Assembly (NCBI GenBank): GCA_013002025.1
Contig: JABDKW010000064.1
Location: 1-36,800, forward strand
Reading direction: 5' to 3'
Source of the DNA: Gammaproteobacteria bacterium
GTDB taxonomy: Bacteria > Pseudomonadota > Gammaproteobacteria > Arenicellales > Arenicellaceae
DNA: 36,800 bases
Numbering within the stretch: the first letter of the stretch is position 1; every line of letters begins with the position of its first letter. The notes below the pieces were generated by a model. The model was not told the DNA's origin. It saw only the letters and a list, made by a program, of their open reading frames with translations, and made no database searches. Of the stretch, positions 8,720 through 17,474 are shown piece after piece. A program made the translations under genes and the position numbers.

Positions 8720-9378
8720 GCGCGCGTGGGCAAACAGCTCGGGCGATTTTTATCGCCGCTCTGCTTGCGCTGCCCGGCATTGCGGCGGCGTTGGAGTATC
8801 AGGTGGATACGGCCAACTCATCGATTCTCATCTATACCGAAAAGTCCGGTGCTCTGAGTTTTTTCGCGCACAAGCATCTGATCGCCATCACTGCCCTACA
8901 GGGCCAGGTCAGCCTGACTGACGAACAGAGTGCAGCACAGTTGCAGATGCGCCCCGTGGACTTTGTGGTTGACGATCCTGAGCTTCGCGCGCTGGAAACC
9001 GAAAAAGCCTATCGCAAGCCATTTAAAGCCAGCGCTATTAACGGCACGCGGCAAAACATGTTAGGTGAAGACCTGCTCAATGCGGAACAATTCCCCTCCA
9101 TAGAGCTCTCCATTGTGTTGAAAAGCCGAAACGGTGAGCAGGCCGTGTTCGCGGTCAGCACCGAGTTGGTGGGTGAGCCCGTTGAGTTTGATGTGCCTGG
9201 GCGGCTTATCGCCAACGATGATGAACTGCATGCGACAGCCGATTTTGTATTAACCCATAAACAACTCGGTCTGCGGCCCTTTTCTTTGCTCGGGGTCGCC
9301 AATGTGGGGCAAGATATTCGTTTCAAGCTCGACATCAAGGCGCGCCCAGTTGTGCCACAAAACACCGCCACGCCGTAA
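8716..9378 (+). CDS. YceI-family-like exported protein
   Basis: A 220-residue protein with an N-terminal signal peptide (hydrophobic stretch about residues 10-25, ending in Ala-rich sequence), so periplasmic. The mature part resembles the YceI fold, a lipocalin-like barrel that binds isoprenoid or other lipophilic ligands: an early beta strand LEYQVDTANS, FFAHKH around residue 50, the NAEQFPSIEL segment, and a late ADFVLTHKQLGLRPF strand. The match is moderate rather than textbook because the central region differs from Escherichia coli YceI. The ATG overlaps the preceding SDR stop by four bases. The two may process and carry a hydrophobic compound together, but that is inferred only from the overlap. 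Confidence 0.72.
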   Translation: MSARGQTARAIFIAALLALPGIAAALEYQVDTANSSILIYTEKSGALSFFAHKHLIAITALQGQVSLTDEQSAAQLQMRPVDFVVDDPELRALETEKAYRKPFKASAINGTRQNMLGEDLLNAEQFPSIELSIVLKSRNGEQAVFAVSTELVGEPVEFDVPGRLIANDDELHATADFVLTHKQLGLRPFSLLGVANVGQDIRFKLDIKARPVVPQNTATP

Positions 9379-9394
9379 CTGCCCCTTTTTTAGT

Positions 9395-10039
9395 ATGCAC
9401 ATAGTTTGCCTGAGTACCGGCCGGCCGCAGCAACTGCGCGATTATCACGACGAACCATTTGTTTCTGCTATTCGCAGAACACCGGTGGCTGAAACCCTGT
9501 GGCTAAGCAGTTCCGGTTTAGCCGGCGACCAGGTGGCGTTGACTGATGTGCATGGCGGCCCGAATCGGGCGTTACATCTGTTTTGTCACGACAATTATGC
9601 GTTTTTCAACTATAAGGCGGGTTTCGACCTGCCTGTGCCTGCCTTCGGTGAGAACCTGACGGTCAGTGGGTACGATGAACAGTGCGCCAATGTCGGTGAT
9701 GTGTTGCGCCTCGGAGAGGCATTGATTCAAGTGGCGCACCCCACTGAGCGTTGTGGCAAAATCGGTCAAAGTCTGGGCCTGCCTAAGATGCTGAAGTGGA
9801 TTCATGAAGAGCTGTATACGGGTTTCTATTGTCGGGTGCTGCAAGAAGGCATGGTTGCACACGATTCAATTATTAGCCTGGAGGAACAGGGCCCGGCGTT
9901 ACTCAATGTGGCGCGGTTAAACCGGCTGTTGTTTAAAGAACCGGATCGCGCTGCACTGGACACGGTACTGTGCGAAGATCTATTGTCGGCCGAGTGGAAA
10001 CAGCGTGCCAAAGAGCTTTATGCCCGTGCTGACCGGTAG
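9395..10039 (+). CDS. MOSC domain protein (YiiM-like)
   Basis: A 214-residue protein with the MOSC fold, which handles molybdenum-cofactor-dependent chemistry. The family includes YiiM, linked to detoxifying N-hydroxylated bases. Diagnostic stretches are GLAGDQVALTDVHGGPNRAL, FGENLTVSG, VGDVLRLGEALIQVAHPTERCGK (with the conserved Cys that can bind sulfur or Moco) and GFYCRVL. The start is set at 9395, where MHIVCLSTG aligns with the family; the longer reading upstream would overlap the YceI gene and adds unrelated residues. It stands alone between the YceI-like gene and a Bax-inhibitor homologue. Family assignment is good; the substrate is unknown. Confidence 0.82.
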   Translation: MHIVCLSTGRPQQLRDYHDEPFVSAIRRTPVAETLWLSSSGLAGDQVALTDVHGGPNRALHLFCHDNYAFFNYKAGFDLPVPAFGENLTVSGYDEQCANVGDVLRLGEALIQVAHPTERCGKIGQSLGLPKMLKWIHEELYTGFYCRVLQEGMVAHDSIISLEEQGPALLNVARLNRLLFKEPDRAALDTVLCEDLLSAEWKQRAKELYARADR

Positions 10040-10095
10040 CAGCAGCTAGAACTAAATTACTGCTGTGCTACTTTTATCCGCAGCAAACATCCCCA

Positions 10096-10131
10096 TGCTA
10101 AAATTAACCGATCAATCATGATGTTACGGAG
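10096..10131 (+). promoter_or_regulatory. candidate extended -10 and RBS of the BI-1 gene
   Basis: TGCTAAAAT at 10096-10104 fits an extended -10 element (TG-n-TAAAAT). No good -35 is seen at the right spacing. ACGGAG at 10126-10131 is a plausible ribosome-binding site six bases before the ATG at 10138. Confidence 0.4.
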
Positions 10132-10137
10132 ATTTCT

Positions 10138-10845
10138 ATGAGTTATTTGAATGTTGCGTCCGGCCAAGTTGTTGCAGATTTACCGGGCGAACGTCGCGCC
10201 GCCTTTGTGCGCCGCACCTACGGTCACCTGGCGATGGCGATTGCCGCGCTGGCGGTCGTTGAATCACAGTTATTGAATATGGGCATGGGCCCGGTGATGT
10301 TGCAATTTCTGGGTGCTGGCATGTTGAACAAGCTGTTGTTTGTTGGCCTGTTCATCGGCGCCGGAATCGTGGCAGATAACTGGGCGCGCTCGAATCACTC
10401 CAAGCAGATGCAATATGTGGGTCTGGGCCTGTATATTGTTGCCGAGGCACTGATTCTGTTGCCACTGCTGTACTTAGCGCAACGCTACGACCCGGCGGCG
10501 ATTATGGATGCTGCCATTGTTACTGCCGGTCTGGTGACCGGGTTAACCTACGTGGCGTTTACCACCCGTAAAGACTTCTCATTCCTCGGGCCGTTCGTGG
10601 CCGTGGGTATGATGGTGGCCATTGGCGCAGTGGTTGCCGGAATACTGTTTGGCTTTAATCTGGGCGTGTGGTTCTCGTTTGCAGTAGTGGCCCTGGCAGC
10701 GGCCAGCCTGCTGTATCAAACTTCCAATGTGTTACATGTCTATAAGGAAACGCAGCATGTCGCGGCAGCGCTTGGCTTATTCGCCTCTGTGGCCTTGATG
10801 TTCCGATTTATTCTGGATATTTTCATGCATTTTGGTGACGACTAA
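10138..10845 (+). CDS. Bax inhibitor-1/YccA family inner membrane protein
   Basis: A 235-residue polytopic membrane protein with about seven hydrophobic segments after a short cytoplasmic N-terminus (ERRAAFVRRTYGHL, the usual entry into the first helix). The pattern and the TRKDFSFLGPF loop are typical of the BI-1/YccA/UPF0005 family. Bacterial members include a pH-sensitive calcium leak channel (YetJ) and YccA, which modulates the FtsH protease. Which role applies cannot be read. The protein ends in an acidic tail (FGDD), also a family habit. It has a convincing RBS and its own likely promoter, and it is followed 42 bases later by cysM. Confidence 0.9.
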   Translation: MSYLNVASGQVVADLPGERRAAFVRRTYGHLAMAIAALAVVESQLLNMGMGPVMLQFLGAGMLNKLLFVGLFIGAGIVADNWARSNHSKQMQYVGLGLYIVAEALILLPLLYLAQRYDPAAIMDAAIVTAGLVTGLTYVAFTTRKDFSFLGPFVAVGMMVAIGAVVAGILFGFNLGVWFSFAVVALAAASLLYQTSNVLHVYKETQHVAAALGLFASVALMFRFILDIFMHFGDD

Positions 10846-10887
10846 GCGTGTCTGCCAATGACTGTTTTTTCCTGAGCCAGACCGGCT

Positions 10888-11790
10888 ATGGATAAACACT
10901 TTATCGAAGATTGTGTTGGCAATACGCCGCTGGTCGCGCTGAAGCGGCTATGGCGCGGTGAGTTCGTTACGGTGCTGGGTAAGCTGGAGGGCAACAACCC
11001 GGCTGGGTCGGTCAAAGACCGGCCGGCGCTTAATATGGTCAGTAAGGCAGAGCTGCGCGGTGAAATAAAGCCGGGCGACACGCTTATCGAGGCCACCAGC
11101 GGTAATACCGGTATTGCATTGGCCATGGCAGCCGCCATGAAGGGTTATCGCATGGTGTTGATCATGCCGGACAATATGAGCGAGGAGCGCCGCGCTGCCA
11201 TGACCGCCTTTGGTGCGGAGATTATTTCCGTGTCAGCCGAAGAGGGCGGCATGGAACTGGCGCGCGATCTGGCCACGGAGATGCAACAGCAGGGCAAGGG
11301 CAAGGTGTTGGATCAGTTCGCCAACCCGGATAACTGGAATTCTCACTACGAAGGCACGGGCCCGGAAATATGGCGCGATACGGCGGGCGAAATCACGCAT
11401 TTTGTCAGTTCCATGGGCACCACCGGCACCATCATGGGGGTATCACGATATCTGAAGGAACAAAACGCCGAGATTGAGATTATCGGGGTACAGCCAGAGG
11501 GGGAATCGCAAATCCCGGGTATCAGACGCTGGCCGCAGGAGTATCTGCCAAAGATATTCGAGGCGCAGAGAGTTGATAGAACCATCGATGTCGATCAAGT
11601 ACTGGCCGAAGACACGATGCGGGCGCTGGCCAAGCAGGAAGGAATATTCGCCGGGGTTTCATCTGGCGGTGCCATGGCGGTGGCGCTGCAGATTGCTGCT
11701 GAGCAGGAAGCCTTGAAAAACACGGCGGTGATCGTGTCGATTGTTTGTGATCGTGGCGATCGGTACCTCTCCACTGGTGTGTATTCGTGA
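10888..11790 (+). CDS. cysM: cysteine synthase B (O-acetylserine sulfhydrylase)
   Basis: A 300-residue fold-type II PLP enzyme that makes cysteine from O-acetylserine and sulfide (or thiosulfate, giving S-sulfocysteine). The stretch GNNPAGSVKDRPA carries the PLP lysine Lys43 and is characteristic of CysM rather than CysK. SGNTG (71-75) binds the PLP phosphate and substrate. GVSSGGAM near residue 255 completes the phosphate-binding Gly-rich loop. The final codons overlap the next gene by GTGA, indicating translational coupling with the exonuclease gene. In many gammaproteobacteria cysM lies beside rlmD; here two genes lie between them. Confidence 0.95.
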   Translation: MDKHFIEDCVGNTPLVALKRLWRGEFVTVLGKLEGNNPAGSVKDRPALNMVSKAELRGEIKPGDTLIEATSGNTGIALAMAAAMKGYRMVLIMPDNMSEERRAAMTAFGAEIISVSAEEGGMELARDLATEMQQQGKGKVLDQFANPDNWNSHYEGTGPEIWRDTAGEITHFVSSMGTTGTIMGVSRYLKEQNAEIEIIGVQPEGESQIPGIRRWPQEYLPKIFEAQRVDRTIDVDQVLAEDTMRALAKQEGIFAGVSSGGAMAVALQIAAEQEALKNTAVIVSIVCDRGDRYLSTGVYS

Positions 11791-12569
11791 ACGTACTGGC
11801 ATTTGACATAGAAACCATCCCTGACGTCGCGGGTGGCCGCAAACTGTATGATCTGGAGGGTCTTAGTGATGCAGAAGTCGCCAGCGCGATGTTTAATAAA
11901 CGTCGTGAAAAGGTTGGTCATGAATTTCTCGCCACCCATCTGCAAAAAGTGGTGGCTATCTCAGCGGTGTATCGGAATATCCAAAAGGATCAATTTTCAG
12001 TCTGGACCCTGGGCGAGGAGAACAGCTCAGAGCGCGAAATTGTGCAGAATTTTTTTGACGGCGTCGATAAATACACACCGACTCTGGTGACCTGGAATGG
12101 CAGTGGTTTTGACCTGCCGGTGTTGCATTATCGGGGGTTGATCAATGGCGTGCAGGCAGCCCGCTACTGGGAACAGGGCGAGGACGACAGTAACTTTAAA
12201 TGGAATAATTATTTAAGCCGCTTTCATAACCGCCATACCGACCTTATGGATGTGATTGCCGGCTATAACAATCGCGCCTTTGCGCCGCTGGATGAAATTG
12301 CCGTGCTGCTGGGATTGCCCGGCAAAATGGGGATGAGTGGCAGCAAGGTGTGGGATCAGTATCTGGCCGGTGAAATTAAGGCCATTCGCGATTATTGCGA
12401 AACCGATGCGTTAAATACCTATTTGGTTTATCTGCACTGGCAATATGTGAAAGGCGCGCTGAATGACAGCGATCTCAAGCGCGAACATGAGGTGGTAAAG
12501 GCCGCGCTGGAGAAAGGCGAACCGCATTTGCAGGAGTTTCTGCAGGTGTGGAGCGCCGTGGCTGAATAA
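11787..12569 (+). CDS. predicted 3'-5' exonuclease, PolB-exonuclease-like
   Basis: A 260-residue DEDD-superfamily nuclease of the family described as related to the exonuclease domain of DNA polymerase B. Exo I is FDIETIP (Asp7, Glu9), Exo II is TWNGSGFDLPVL (Asp109), and Exo III is YCETDALNTYL (Asp207), so all catalytic acids are present. It should remove nucleotides from DNA or RNA 3' ends; the biological role is not established. The start is GTG at 11787, overlapping the cysM stop. The last codons (Ser-Ala-Val-Ala-Glu-stop) form the first unit of the 18-bp tandem repeat that follows the gene. Confidence 0.86.
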   Translation: MNVLAFDIETIPDVAGGRKLYDLEGLSDAEVASAMFNKRREKVGHEFLATHLQKVVAISAVYRNIQKDQFSVWTLGEENSSEREIVQNFFDGVDKYTPTLVTWNGSGFDLPVLHYRGLINGVQAARYWEQGEDDSNFKWNNYLSRFHNRHTDLMDVIAGYNNRAFAPLDEIAVLLGLPGKMGMSGSKVWDQYLAGEIKAIRDYCETDALNTYLVYLHWQYVKGALNDSDLKREHEVVKAALEKGEPHLQEFLQVWSAVAE

Positions 12570-12635
12570 AGCGCCGCGGCTGAATAAAGCGCTGCGGCTG
12601 AATAAAGCGCTGCGGCTGAATAAAGCGCCGCGGCT
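12553..12635. repeat. 18-bp tandem repeat of a gene 3' end, 4 full copies plus a part
   Basis: Four full units (12553-12570, 12571-12588, 12589-12606, 12607-12624) and a partial fifth (12625-12635) of GCGCCGCGGCTGAATAAA, with T/C differences at one or two positions. The first unit is the last codons and TAA stop of the exonuclease gene. Because 18 is a multiple of three, every unit repeats the in-frame stop. The central GCCGCGGC is itself palindromic. The array lies between two convergent genes. Origin by slipped replication or unequal recombination is inferred. Confidence 0.95.
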
Positions 12636-12654
12636 AATCAAGAAATCAGCCGCG
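12629..12654. terminator. possible shared hairpin between convergent genes
   Basis: CGCGGCT (12629-12635) pairs perfectly with AGCCGCG (12648-12654) around a 12-base loop, starting in the last partial repeat unit. There is no clear T-run on either strand, so only a weak terminator role can be proposed. Confidence 0.35.
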
Positions 12655-12676
12655 ACCTGAAAATCCAGGGCTTGAT

Positions 12677-13060
12677 CTAGAGTAGTTTCATGGCCACGGT
12701 GATCAGGCCGCCCACCATAAGTGTCACATTGGCAATGGCCCCGATAATCATGCCGGGGGCCCGCTTATTGGGGTCTTGCAGATAGCCGTGCGAATACACA
12801 AAACGACCGATCAGAAATACCACGCCCAAACCCGCAGCCACGCTGGCATTCCAGGTGTGCGCACAGATCCACATCGCGGGGATGGTAATTATCAGCTGTT
12901 CCAGCGTATTGACCTGCACCCTCAGTGCGCGATCAAAGGTTTCGTGGCCGCTGATGGCAGGTGCTTTCACGTCAAATTTGCCGCGCATCATGCCGGCTCG
13001 CAGTGAAAAATAAAAGTATTGCATCAACAATAACAGGGTAACCAGTGCAACTGCTTCCAT
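12677..13060 (-). CDS. MAPEG family membrane protein
   Basis: A 127-residue protein with three to four transmembrane helices. It shows the MAPEG pattern: an N-terminal helix (EAVALVTLLLLMQYFYFSLR), then HETFDRALRVQVNTLEQL, in which the Arg and the Asn-Thr-x-Glu motif are conserved, then FLIGRFVYSHGY. MAPEG proteins include membrane glutathione transferases and eicosanoid enzymes; bacterial functions are mostly unproven, so glutathione use is only possible. Start placed at 13060, since the longer reading would add 40 basic, non-family residues across the divergent promoter region. It is transcribed away from rlmD and converges on the exonuclease gene. Confidence 0.85.
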   Translation of the reverse strand: MEAVALVTLLLLMQYFYFSLRAGMMRGKFDVKAPAISGHETFDRALRVQVNTLEQLIITIPAMWICAHTWNASVAAGLGVVFLIGRFVYSHGYLQDPNKRAPGMIIGAIANVTLMVGGLITVAMKLL

Positions 13061-13160
13061 AGTCTTAGTCTCGAATTTGTTTTGCAGGGCTAAATCATAT
13101 ACCCATGCGGCACCGCTTGCACTAAAATGGCGCCGCCACCCACAGCCCCCAACAATTTCT

Positions 13161-14513
13161 ATGGCCAGACGCCGCCGCAACCGTAAACAGCTCGATAAAA
13201 CGCCTCAGCAAACCGAAATCACCTCCATCGCCCACGATGGGCGCGGAGTAGGGCGCGATGCAGATGGCAAGGTGGTGTTTGTCGATTTCGCCTTACCCGG
13301 TGAAACGGTGCGATATGAGCCGGTAATGCAGCGCAAAAGCTTTCTGTTCGGATCAACCATTGAGGTGCTGGAGCCATCACCGCACAGGGTTGAGCCAAAG
13401 TGCCCGGTATTCGGCCAGTGTGGTGGATGTGTGCTGCAGCATCTGGATGAGTCGATGCAGATTCAATACAAGCAACAACAGTTGCTGGAAAACTTCAAAA
13501 AGATTGGCGATGTACAGCCGGAAAGCCTGCTGGAACCCCTGACCCATGAACCTTGGGGGTATCGTCGTCGGGCACGCTTGGGGGTCAAATATGTGCCTAA
13601 AAAAGGCGGGCTTATCGTCGGCTTTAGAGAGCGCAATAGTAGCTATATACAGCCTACAGACCGTTGTGAGGTGTTGTTGCCGGAGGTGTCAGCATTGCTG
13701 CCTGACTTGCGGGAGACCTTGGCGAAAGTCAGCTGCGCAGATCGTATTCCCCAGGTGGAAATCTCGGTTGCTGATAACGCACTGGTTTTAATACTGCGCC
13801 ACCTGGAAACCCTGCAACAGCAAGATCTCGAGTTGTTGAGCACATTCGCAAAACGCAACAAGTTGCAGTTATTTCTGCAGCCGGGAAATCTTAAAAGTGT
13901 GCACCCGCTGTATCCGGCAAAACCGGACCCGTTGTTTTATCGCTTTGACGAGTTTGGTGTGCGGATTGAATTTCTACCTACCGATTTCATTCAGGTGAAT
14001 GCCGGGATTAACGACAAGCTGGTGTCGTCAGCCATCGACCTGCTAGATCTACAAGACGACGACAGCGTGCTGGATCTGTTTTGTGGGGTGGGTAACTTCA
14101 CCTTGCCGATGGCCACCCGAGCGGCTCGTGTGGTTGGCGTGGAAGGTGATCAGGCGCTGGTAAAACGCGCTCAACACAACCAAAAACGTAATCAGCTCGG
14201 CAATGCTGAATTTTATTTGGGTGATCTATTCAAGGAAGACATGACCGAGCAGTCGCATGGTGCCTGGTTGGGCCAGCAGTTCGATAAAATTTTGCTCGAC
14301 CCGCCGCGCTCAGGGGCTGCGCATATGATTGAGCGAATCATGCAGTTTGACGCTGCCAAGATCGTATACGTATCCTGTGGGCCAGCTACCCTGGCGCGCG
14401 ATGCCGGTGTGATGGTTAATCAGCATGGATACCAACTAACACAGGCCGGTGTGATTGATATGTTTCCACACACGGCGCATGTAGAATCCATCGCGGTGTT
14501 TGAAAAGCGATAG
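13161..14513 (+). CDS. rlmD: 23S rRNA (uracil1939-C5)-methyltransferase RlmD
   Basis: A 450-residue SAM-dependent RNA m5U methyltransferase that modifies U1939 of 23S rRNA. An N-terminal TRAM domain (about 15-70) is followed by four cysteines for a [4Fe-4S] cluster (Cys81, Cys87, Cys90, Cys169). The Rossmann domain has LDLFCGVGNF (305-313) for SAM, DPPRSG (380-385), the nucleophile Cys406 in YVSCGPATLARD, and Glu444 in the HVES segment as the likely base. The start at 13161 (MARRRRNRKQ) fits the family; an upstream reading from 13077 adds an unlikely extension. A TAAAAT box at 13123-13128 could be its -10, but no matching -35 is seen. It converges on the GT4 gene with ten bases between stops. 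Confidence 0.94.
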   Translation: MARRRRNRKQLDKTPQQTEITSIAHDGRGVGRDADGKVVFVDFALPGETVRYEPVMQRKSFLFGSTIEVLEPSPHRVEPKCPVFGQCGGCVLQHLDESMQIQYKQQQLLENFKKIGDVQPESLLEPLTHEPWGYRRRARLGVKYVPKKGGLIVGFRERNSSYIQPTDRCEVLLPEVSALLPDLRETLAKVSCADRIPQVEISVADNALVLILRHLETLQQQDLELLSTFAKRNKLQLFLQPGNLKSVHPLYPAKPDPLFYRFDEFGVRIEFLPTDFIQVNAGINDKLVSSAIDLLDLQDDDSVLDLFCGVGNFTLPMATRAARVVGVEGDQALVKRAQHNQKRNQLGNAEFYLGDLFKEDMTEQSHGAWLGQQFDKILLDPPRSGAAHMIERIMQFDAAKIVYVSCGPATLARDAGVMVNQHGYQLTQAGVIDMFPHTAHVESIAVFEKR

Positions 14514-14523
14514 AAGGGTGCTT

Positions 14524-15705
14524 TTATTTAGCGTGTCGCTCGATTATGTCCGCGTAGGCAAGTTTTAATTGCTCGGCAATTGCGTCCCAGCGGTAATGTT
14601 GTGCAACATATTGCTGTATTTGGCTCGATTCAAACCGATCTTCTTCAATCGCCTGTAGTGCTGAAGCAATAGTCGTCTCAATCTGATCAATATCAAGCCG
14701 AGTGACAAATCCGAGTTTGTATCGTTCAATTTCCGGCGCCAGTGCGACCGCATCACTGAGTAGTACGGGCGTGCCAACGTTAAGCGCCTCGAGCACGGCG
14801 ATACCGAAGTTTTCAGATTGAGAAGTGAGCGCGAATAGATCGGCTCCTTGCAATAGCAAGTTTTTTTCCGCGCCCTCTACAAACCCAACAAGTTGAACCT
14901 GTTCAGTTAGATTGTGGGTATCGATCTTTGCCTGTATGCGCTGAACGTAGGCCGGATCACCGTCTCCAGCAATCAGCAACTGCCAGCCTTCTTCGTTACG
15001 GGCCAGTGCGTCCAACAATATTTCCAGGCCCTTTTTCTCATGTAAACGACCAAGGAATACAATCACTGGCGCCGCCTGAGCCAGTTTGTAGCGTTGGCGT
15101 AATTTCACACCAGCGTCGCGAATAGGCATGCTCTGCTCCACGCCCAATGGAATCACCCGTCCAGTACCTGAGGGTACATTTGCTGCATTCTCCTGTTCGC
15201 TGATGGCGGTAAAGTGGATGGCCGCAGCCTGTCGCAGGTTGTTACGTTCCACAGTACGCAAATAGAGTGCTTTTTTGAATTGGCTCTGCTGCAAAGACCA
15301 GGGTTCCAGCTGGCCGATAGGGCGCACCACATAGGGCACATTTGTACGGCGCGCTAACCACATGGCATAGGATGAGCAGAATGAAAAAATCGCGTGTACG
15401 TGGAGCAGGTCATAGTCCTTAATGTGCTGCTTTAGCCAGTTAACAAAACTCGATGAATATTGAAACTCTCTAAGTTCGGGTATCGCTGGCGACCATCGCT
15501 CAAAATAGCGGATCGGCGCGCCTTGCCGTTCGGTCAAGGTGTCTAGTGGTACGTCCAGTAGATCGACGCCATTATCATTGGTGGTGGCAATTTCGGCATG
15601 CACATCGGTTTGCTTTAACGCTGCCACCATTTGCAGTACGGCCTTACTGGGCCCACCGCGCTGAGGTGACACCGAGGGTATGACGTGCAGTACCTTAAGA
15701 CTCAT
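14524..15705 (-). CDS. GT4-type glycosyltransferase
   Basis: A 393-residue GT-B glycosyltransferase that transfers a sugar from a nucleotide donor, probably to a cell-surface polysaccharide. The N-terminal domain opens with LKVLHVIPSVSPQRGGPSK, the Gly-rich acceptor-side loop. The C-terminal domain has GRLHEKKG (219-226) and the ENFGIAVLE E-x7-E motif (298-306) that binds the donor. The start at 15705 overlaps the asparagine synthase stop as ATGA; a longer reading would run into that gene. The coupling to an asparagine synthase is typical of exopolysaccharide clusters, where such synthases may amidate sugars or precursors. The donor and acceptor sugars are unknown. Confidence 0.88.
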   Translation of the reverse strand: MSLKVLHVIPSVSPQRGGPSKAVLQMVAALKQTDVHAEIATTNDNGVDLLDVPLDTLTERQGAPIRYFERWSPAIPELREFQYSSSFVNWLKQHIKDYDLLHVHAIFSFCSSYAMWLARRTNVPYVVRPIGQLEPWSLQQSQFKKALYLRTVERNNLRQAAAIHFTAISEQENAANVPSGTGRVIPLGVEQSMPIRDAGVKLRQRYKLAQAAPVIVFLGRLHEKKGLEILLDALARNEEGWQLLIAGDGDPAYVQRIQAKIDTHNLTEQVQLVGFVEGAEKNLLLQGADLFALTSQSENFGIAVLEALNVGTPVLLSDAVALAPEIERYKLGFVTRLDIDQIETTIASALQAIEEDRFESSQIQQYVAQHYRWDAIAEQLKLAYADIIERHAK

Positions 15706-17474
15706 GATCGTTGTGTTCGCAGATGCTGTAGCATCACCAGACTCCAGCGCCGATACCACGGCTGCAGTTCTATCCAGTGTGGCGTGTTGGGTACGCCCGG
15801 CAGCGTACTCCACGCGTCAGCGAACCATTGGTCGAACGGAAACCGGAAGCCTTGTTTAGGTCGCTGCGCCACCCAATCGGGAATTTCAGGCACGGCATCA
15901 AGCAATAGTTGCTTGCCTCGGGCTAAGCGAATGTCGGCGGGTATTTTTGCGACGGCACCCAATAACCGCGCATCCACCAGCGGCACTCTGAGTTCCAGGC
16001 CCCAGGCCATACTCATTACGTCGCTGTCACGTAATAGCTGATTACGCATATAGTCCGACAGTTCAGTTTTACTAACCCAGTCGGGCGACGCGTCGCTTAC
16101 TTCGATTGGAACGTCCACGTTGCCCACTAGCTGCATGCTTTGCATCAATGCGGTGGATTCCGACTCCGCGAACACGCTGCGTAAACTCCGATAGGCGGCG
16201 TATGCATTGCCCGGCTGGGCAAGAAAATCTAACGCGCGTCGCCAGCGACCATTGGGCAGCAGTCGTGGTCGGCTGCTCAAAAACCGGAACAGGGGTGTCA
16301 GCCAGGCCAGTCGTAGTCCCAGTGCGTGCCAGCGCGGTACCGTTTGGAATGATTTATACCCGCCAAACAGCTCATCACCACCGAGGCCGGAGAGCACGAC
16401 TTTTTCACCATTATCGTGGGCCAGTTTGGCTACGCAAAACGTATTGAATCCATCGATACTCGGTTGATCCGCCGACCCTAAAAATTGCTCGAACAGCGGC
16501 TGGGCAATCTCTGCTGTCAACAGCCATTCTGTGTGGTTGGCACCAAAATGCTCTGCTACCCGCCGCGCGACGTCACCTTCATTCCAGGCCGGGTCTTCAA
16601 AGGCAATCGAATAGGTGTTGATGGGTTGGTCGCTATACTGGCTGGCCAGCGCCAAGAGGGCAGTGGAATCTATACCACCACTCAGGAATAGTCCCACTGG
16701 GACATCGCTGACCAGATGTGCCTTAACGCTGTCAATTAATGCGTTGCAGGTAATCGAGATGGCACGCTCCATACTGATTTCAGCCTTATCAAAATCAATG
16801 TGATGGTAGCTGTTGATCTGCAGACGTTGGTTTTTCCATTCGGCCCAGTGACCGGCTGGCAACTGGTGAGCTTGCTCTAACAGGGTATGAGGCTCTGGTA
16901 CCGAGCCGCTACGTAGATAGCCGTATACACCGGGCGCGGAGGTAGAGTTTGATACTAATCCTGACGCGTGTAGAGCCCGTAATTCAGAGGCAAACGCAAA
17001 ACTGTTGCCCTGCGTGCAGTAATAAAAGGGTTTTATGCCCAGCGGGTCGCGAGCAGCGAAGCCAGAATTTGATTGCGCGTCCCAGATAAAAAACGCGAAC
17101 ATGCCACGCAGCTTGTTAACGCAGCCAGGGCCCTCGTGCTGGTAGAGCTTGATAATGACCTCTGTGTCGCTGTGGCTTTGAAAAGTTACTCCCTCGCTGC
17201 TCAGTTGCTCTCGCAACTCGCGGTAATTATAGATTTCGCCATTGAAAACGATACTATAGCGCCCGCTGGCATCCTGCATCGGTTGGTGCCCCGCGGCACT
17301 TAGATCAATAATCGAGAGCCGAGTATGGGCGAGGCAAACACCGGCCTCGCCAATTTCCAATAGACCCTGATCATCGGGGCCCCGATGCTGCAGCCGGTCT
17401 TGCATGGCCCGCACACGATGTCGCAGCTGATCGGCTGCGACATCGGTGGAAATGATGCCAGCTACCCCGCACAT
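15702..17474 (-). CDS. glutamine-hydrolysing asparagine synthase (polysaccharide-cluster type)
   Basis: A 590-residue two-domain amidotransferase. The N-terminal Ntn glutaminase starts MCGVAGI with the nucleophile Cys2 and has the RLSIIDLS and FNGEIYNY substrate loops. The C-terminal domain has the ATP pyrophosphatase P-loop SGGIDS (265-270) and a Gly-rich LSGLGGDELFGGY loop. Asparagine formation from aspartate and glutamine is the family reaction. Homologues adjacent to glycosyltransferases often serve surface polysaccharides or secondary amidation, and this one is coupled to a GT4 gene. It begins 18 bases after the rne stop on the same strand, so it may be read from the rne transcript. A specific gene symbol (asnB) is plausible but not asserted. 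Confidence 0.9.
   Translation of the reverse strand: MCGVAGIISTDVAADQLRHRVRAMQDRLQHRGPDDQGLLEIGEAGVCLAHTRLSIIDLSAAGHQPMQDASGRYSIVFNGEIYNYRELREQLSSEGVTFQSHSDTEVIIKLYQHEGPGCVNKLRGMFAFFIWDAQSNSGFAARDPLGIKPFYYCTQGNSFAFASELRALHASGLVSNSTSAPGVYGYLRSGSVPEPHTLLEQAHQLPAGHWAEWKNQRLQINSYHHIDFDKAEISMERAISITCNALIDSVKAHLVSDVPVGLFLSGGIDSTALLALASQYSDQPINTYSIAFEDPAWNEGDVARRVAEHFGANHTEWLLTAEIAQPLFEQFLGSADQPSIDGFNTFCVAKLAHDNGEKVVLSGLGGDELFGGYKSFQTVPRWHALGLRLAWLTPLFRFLSSRPRLLPNGRWRRALDFLAQPGNAYAAYRSLRSVFAESESTALMQSMQLVGNVDVPIEVSDASPDWVSKTELSDYMRNQLLRDSDVMSMAWGLELRVPLVDARLLGAVAKIPADIRLARGKQLLLDAVPEIPDWVAQRPKQGFRFPFDQWFADAWSTLPGVPNTPHWIELQPWYRRWSLVMLQHLRTQRS

Noticed and set aside
12553..12635. CRISPR-like array
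   Set aside because: The units are contiguous 18-mers with no spacers and begin in a coding sequence.
13077..13160. Longer N-terminus for RlmD
   Set aside because: The extra 28 residues do not resemble the family and cover the divergent promoter region; the start at 13161 gives the normal TRAM-domain opening.
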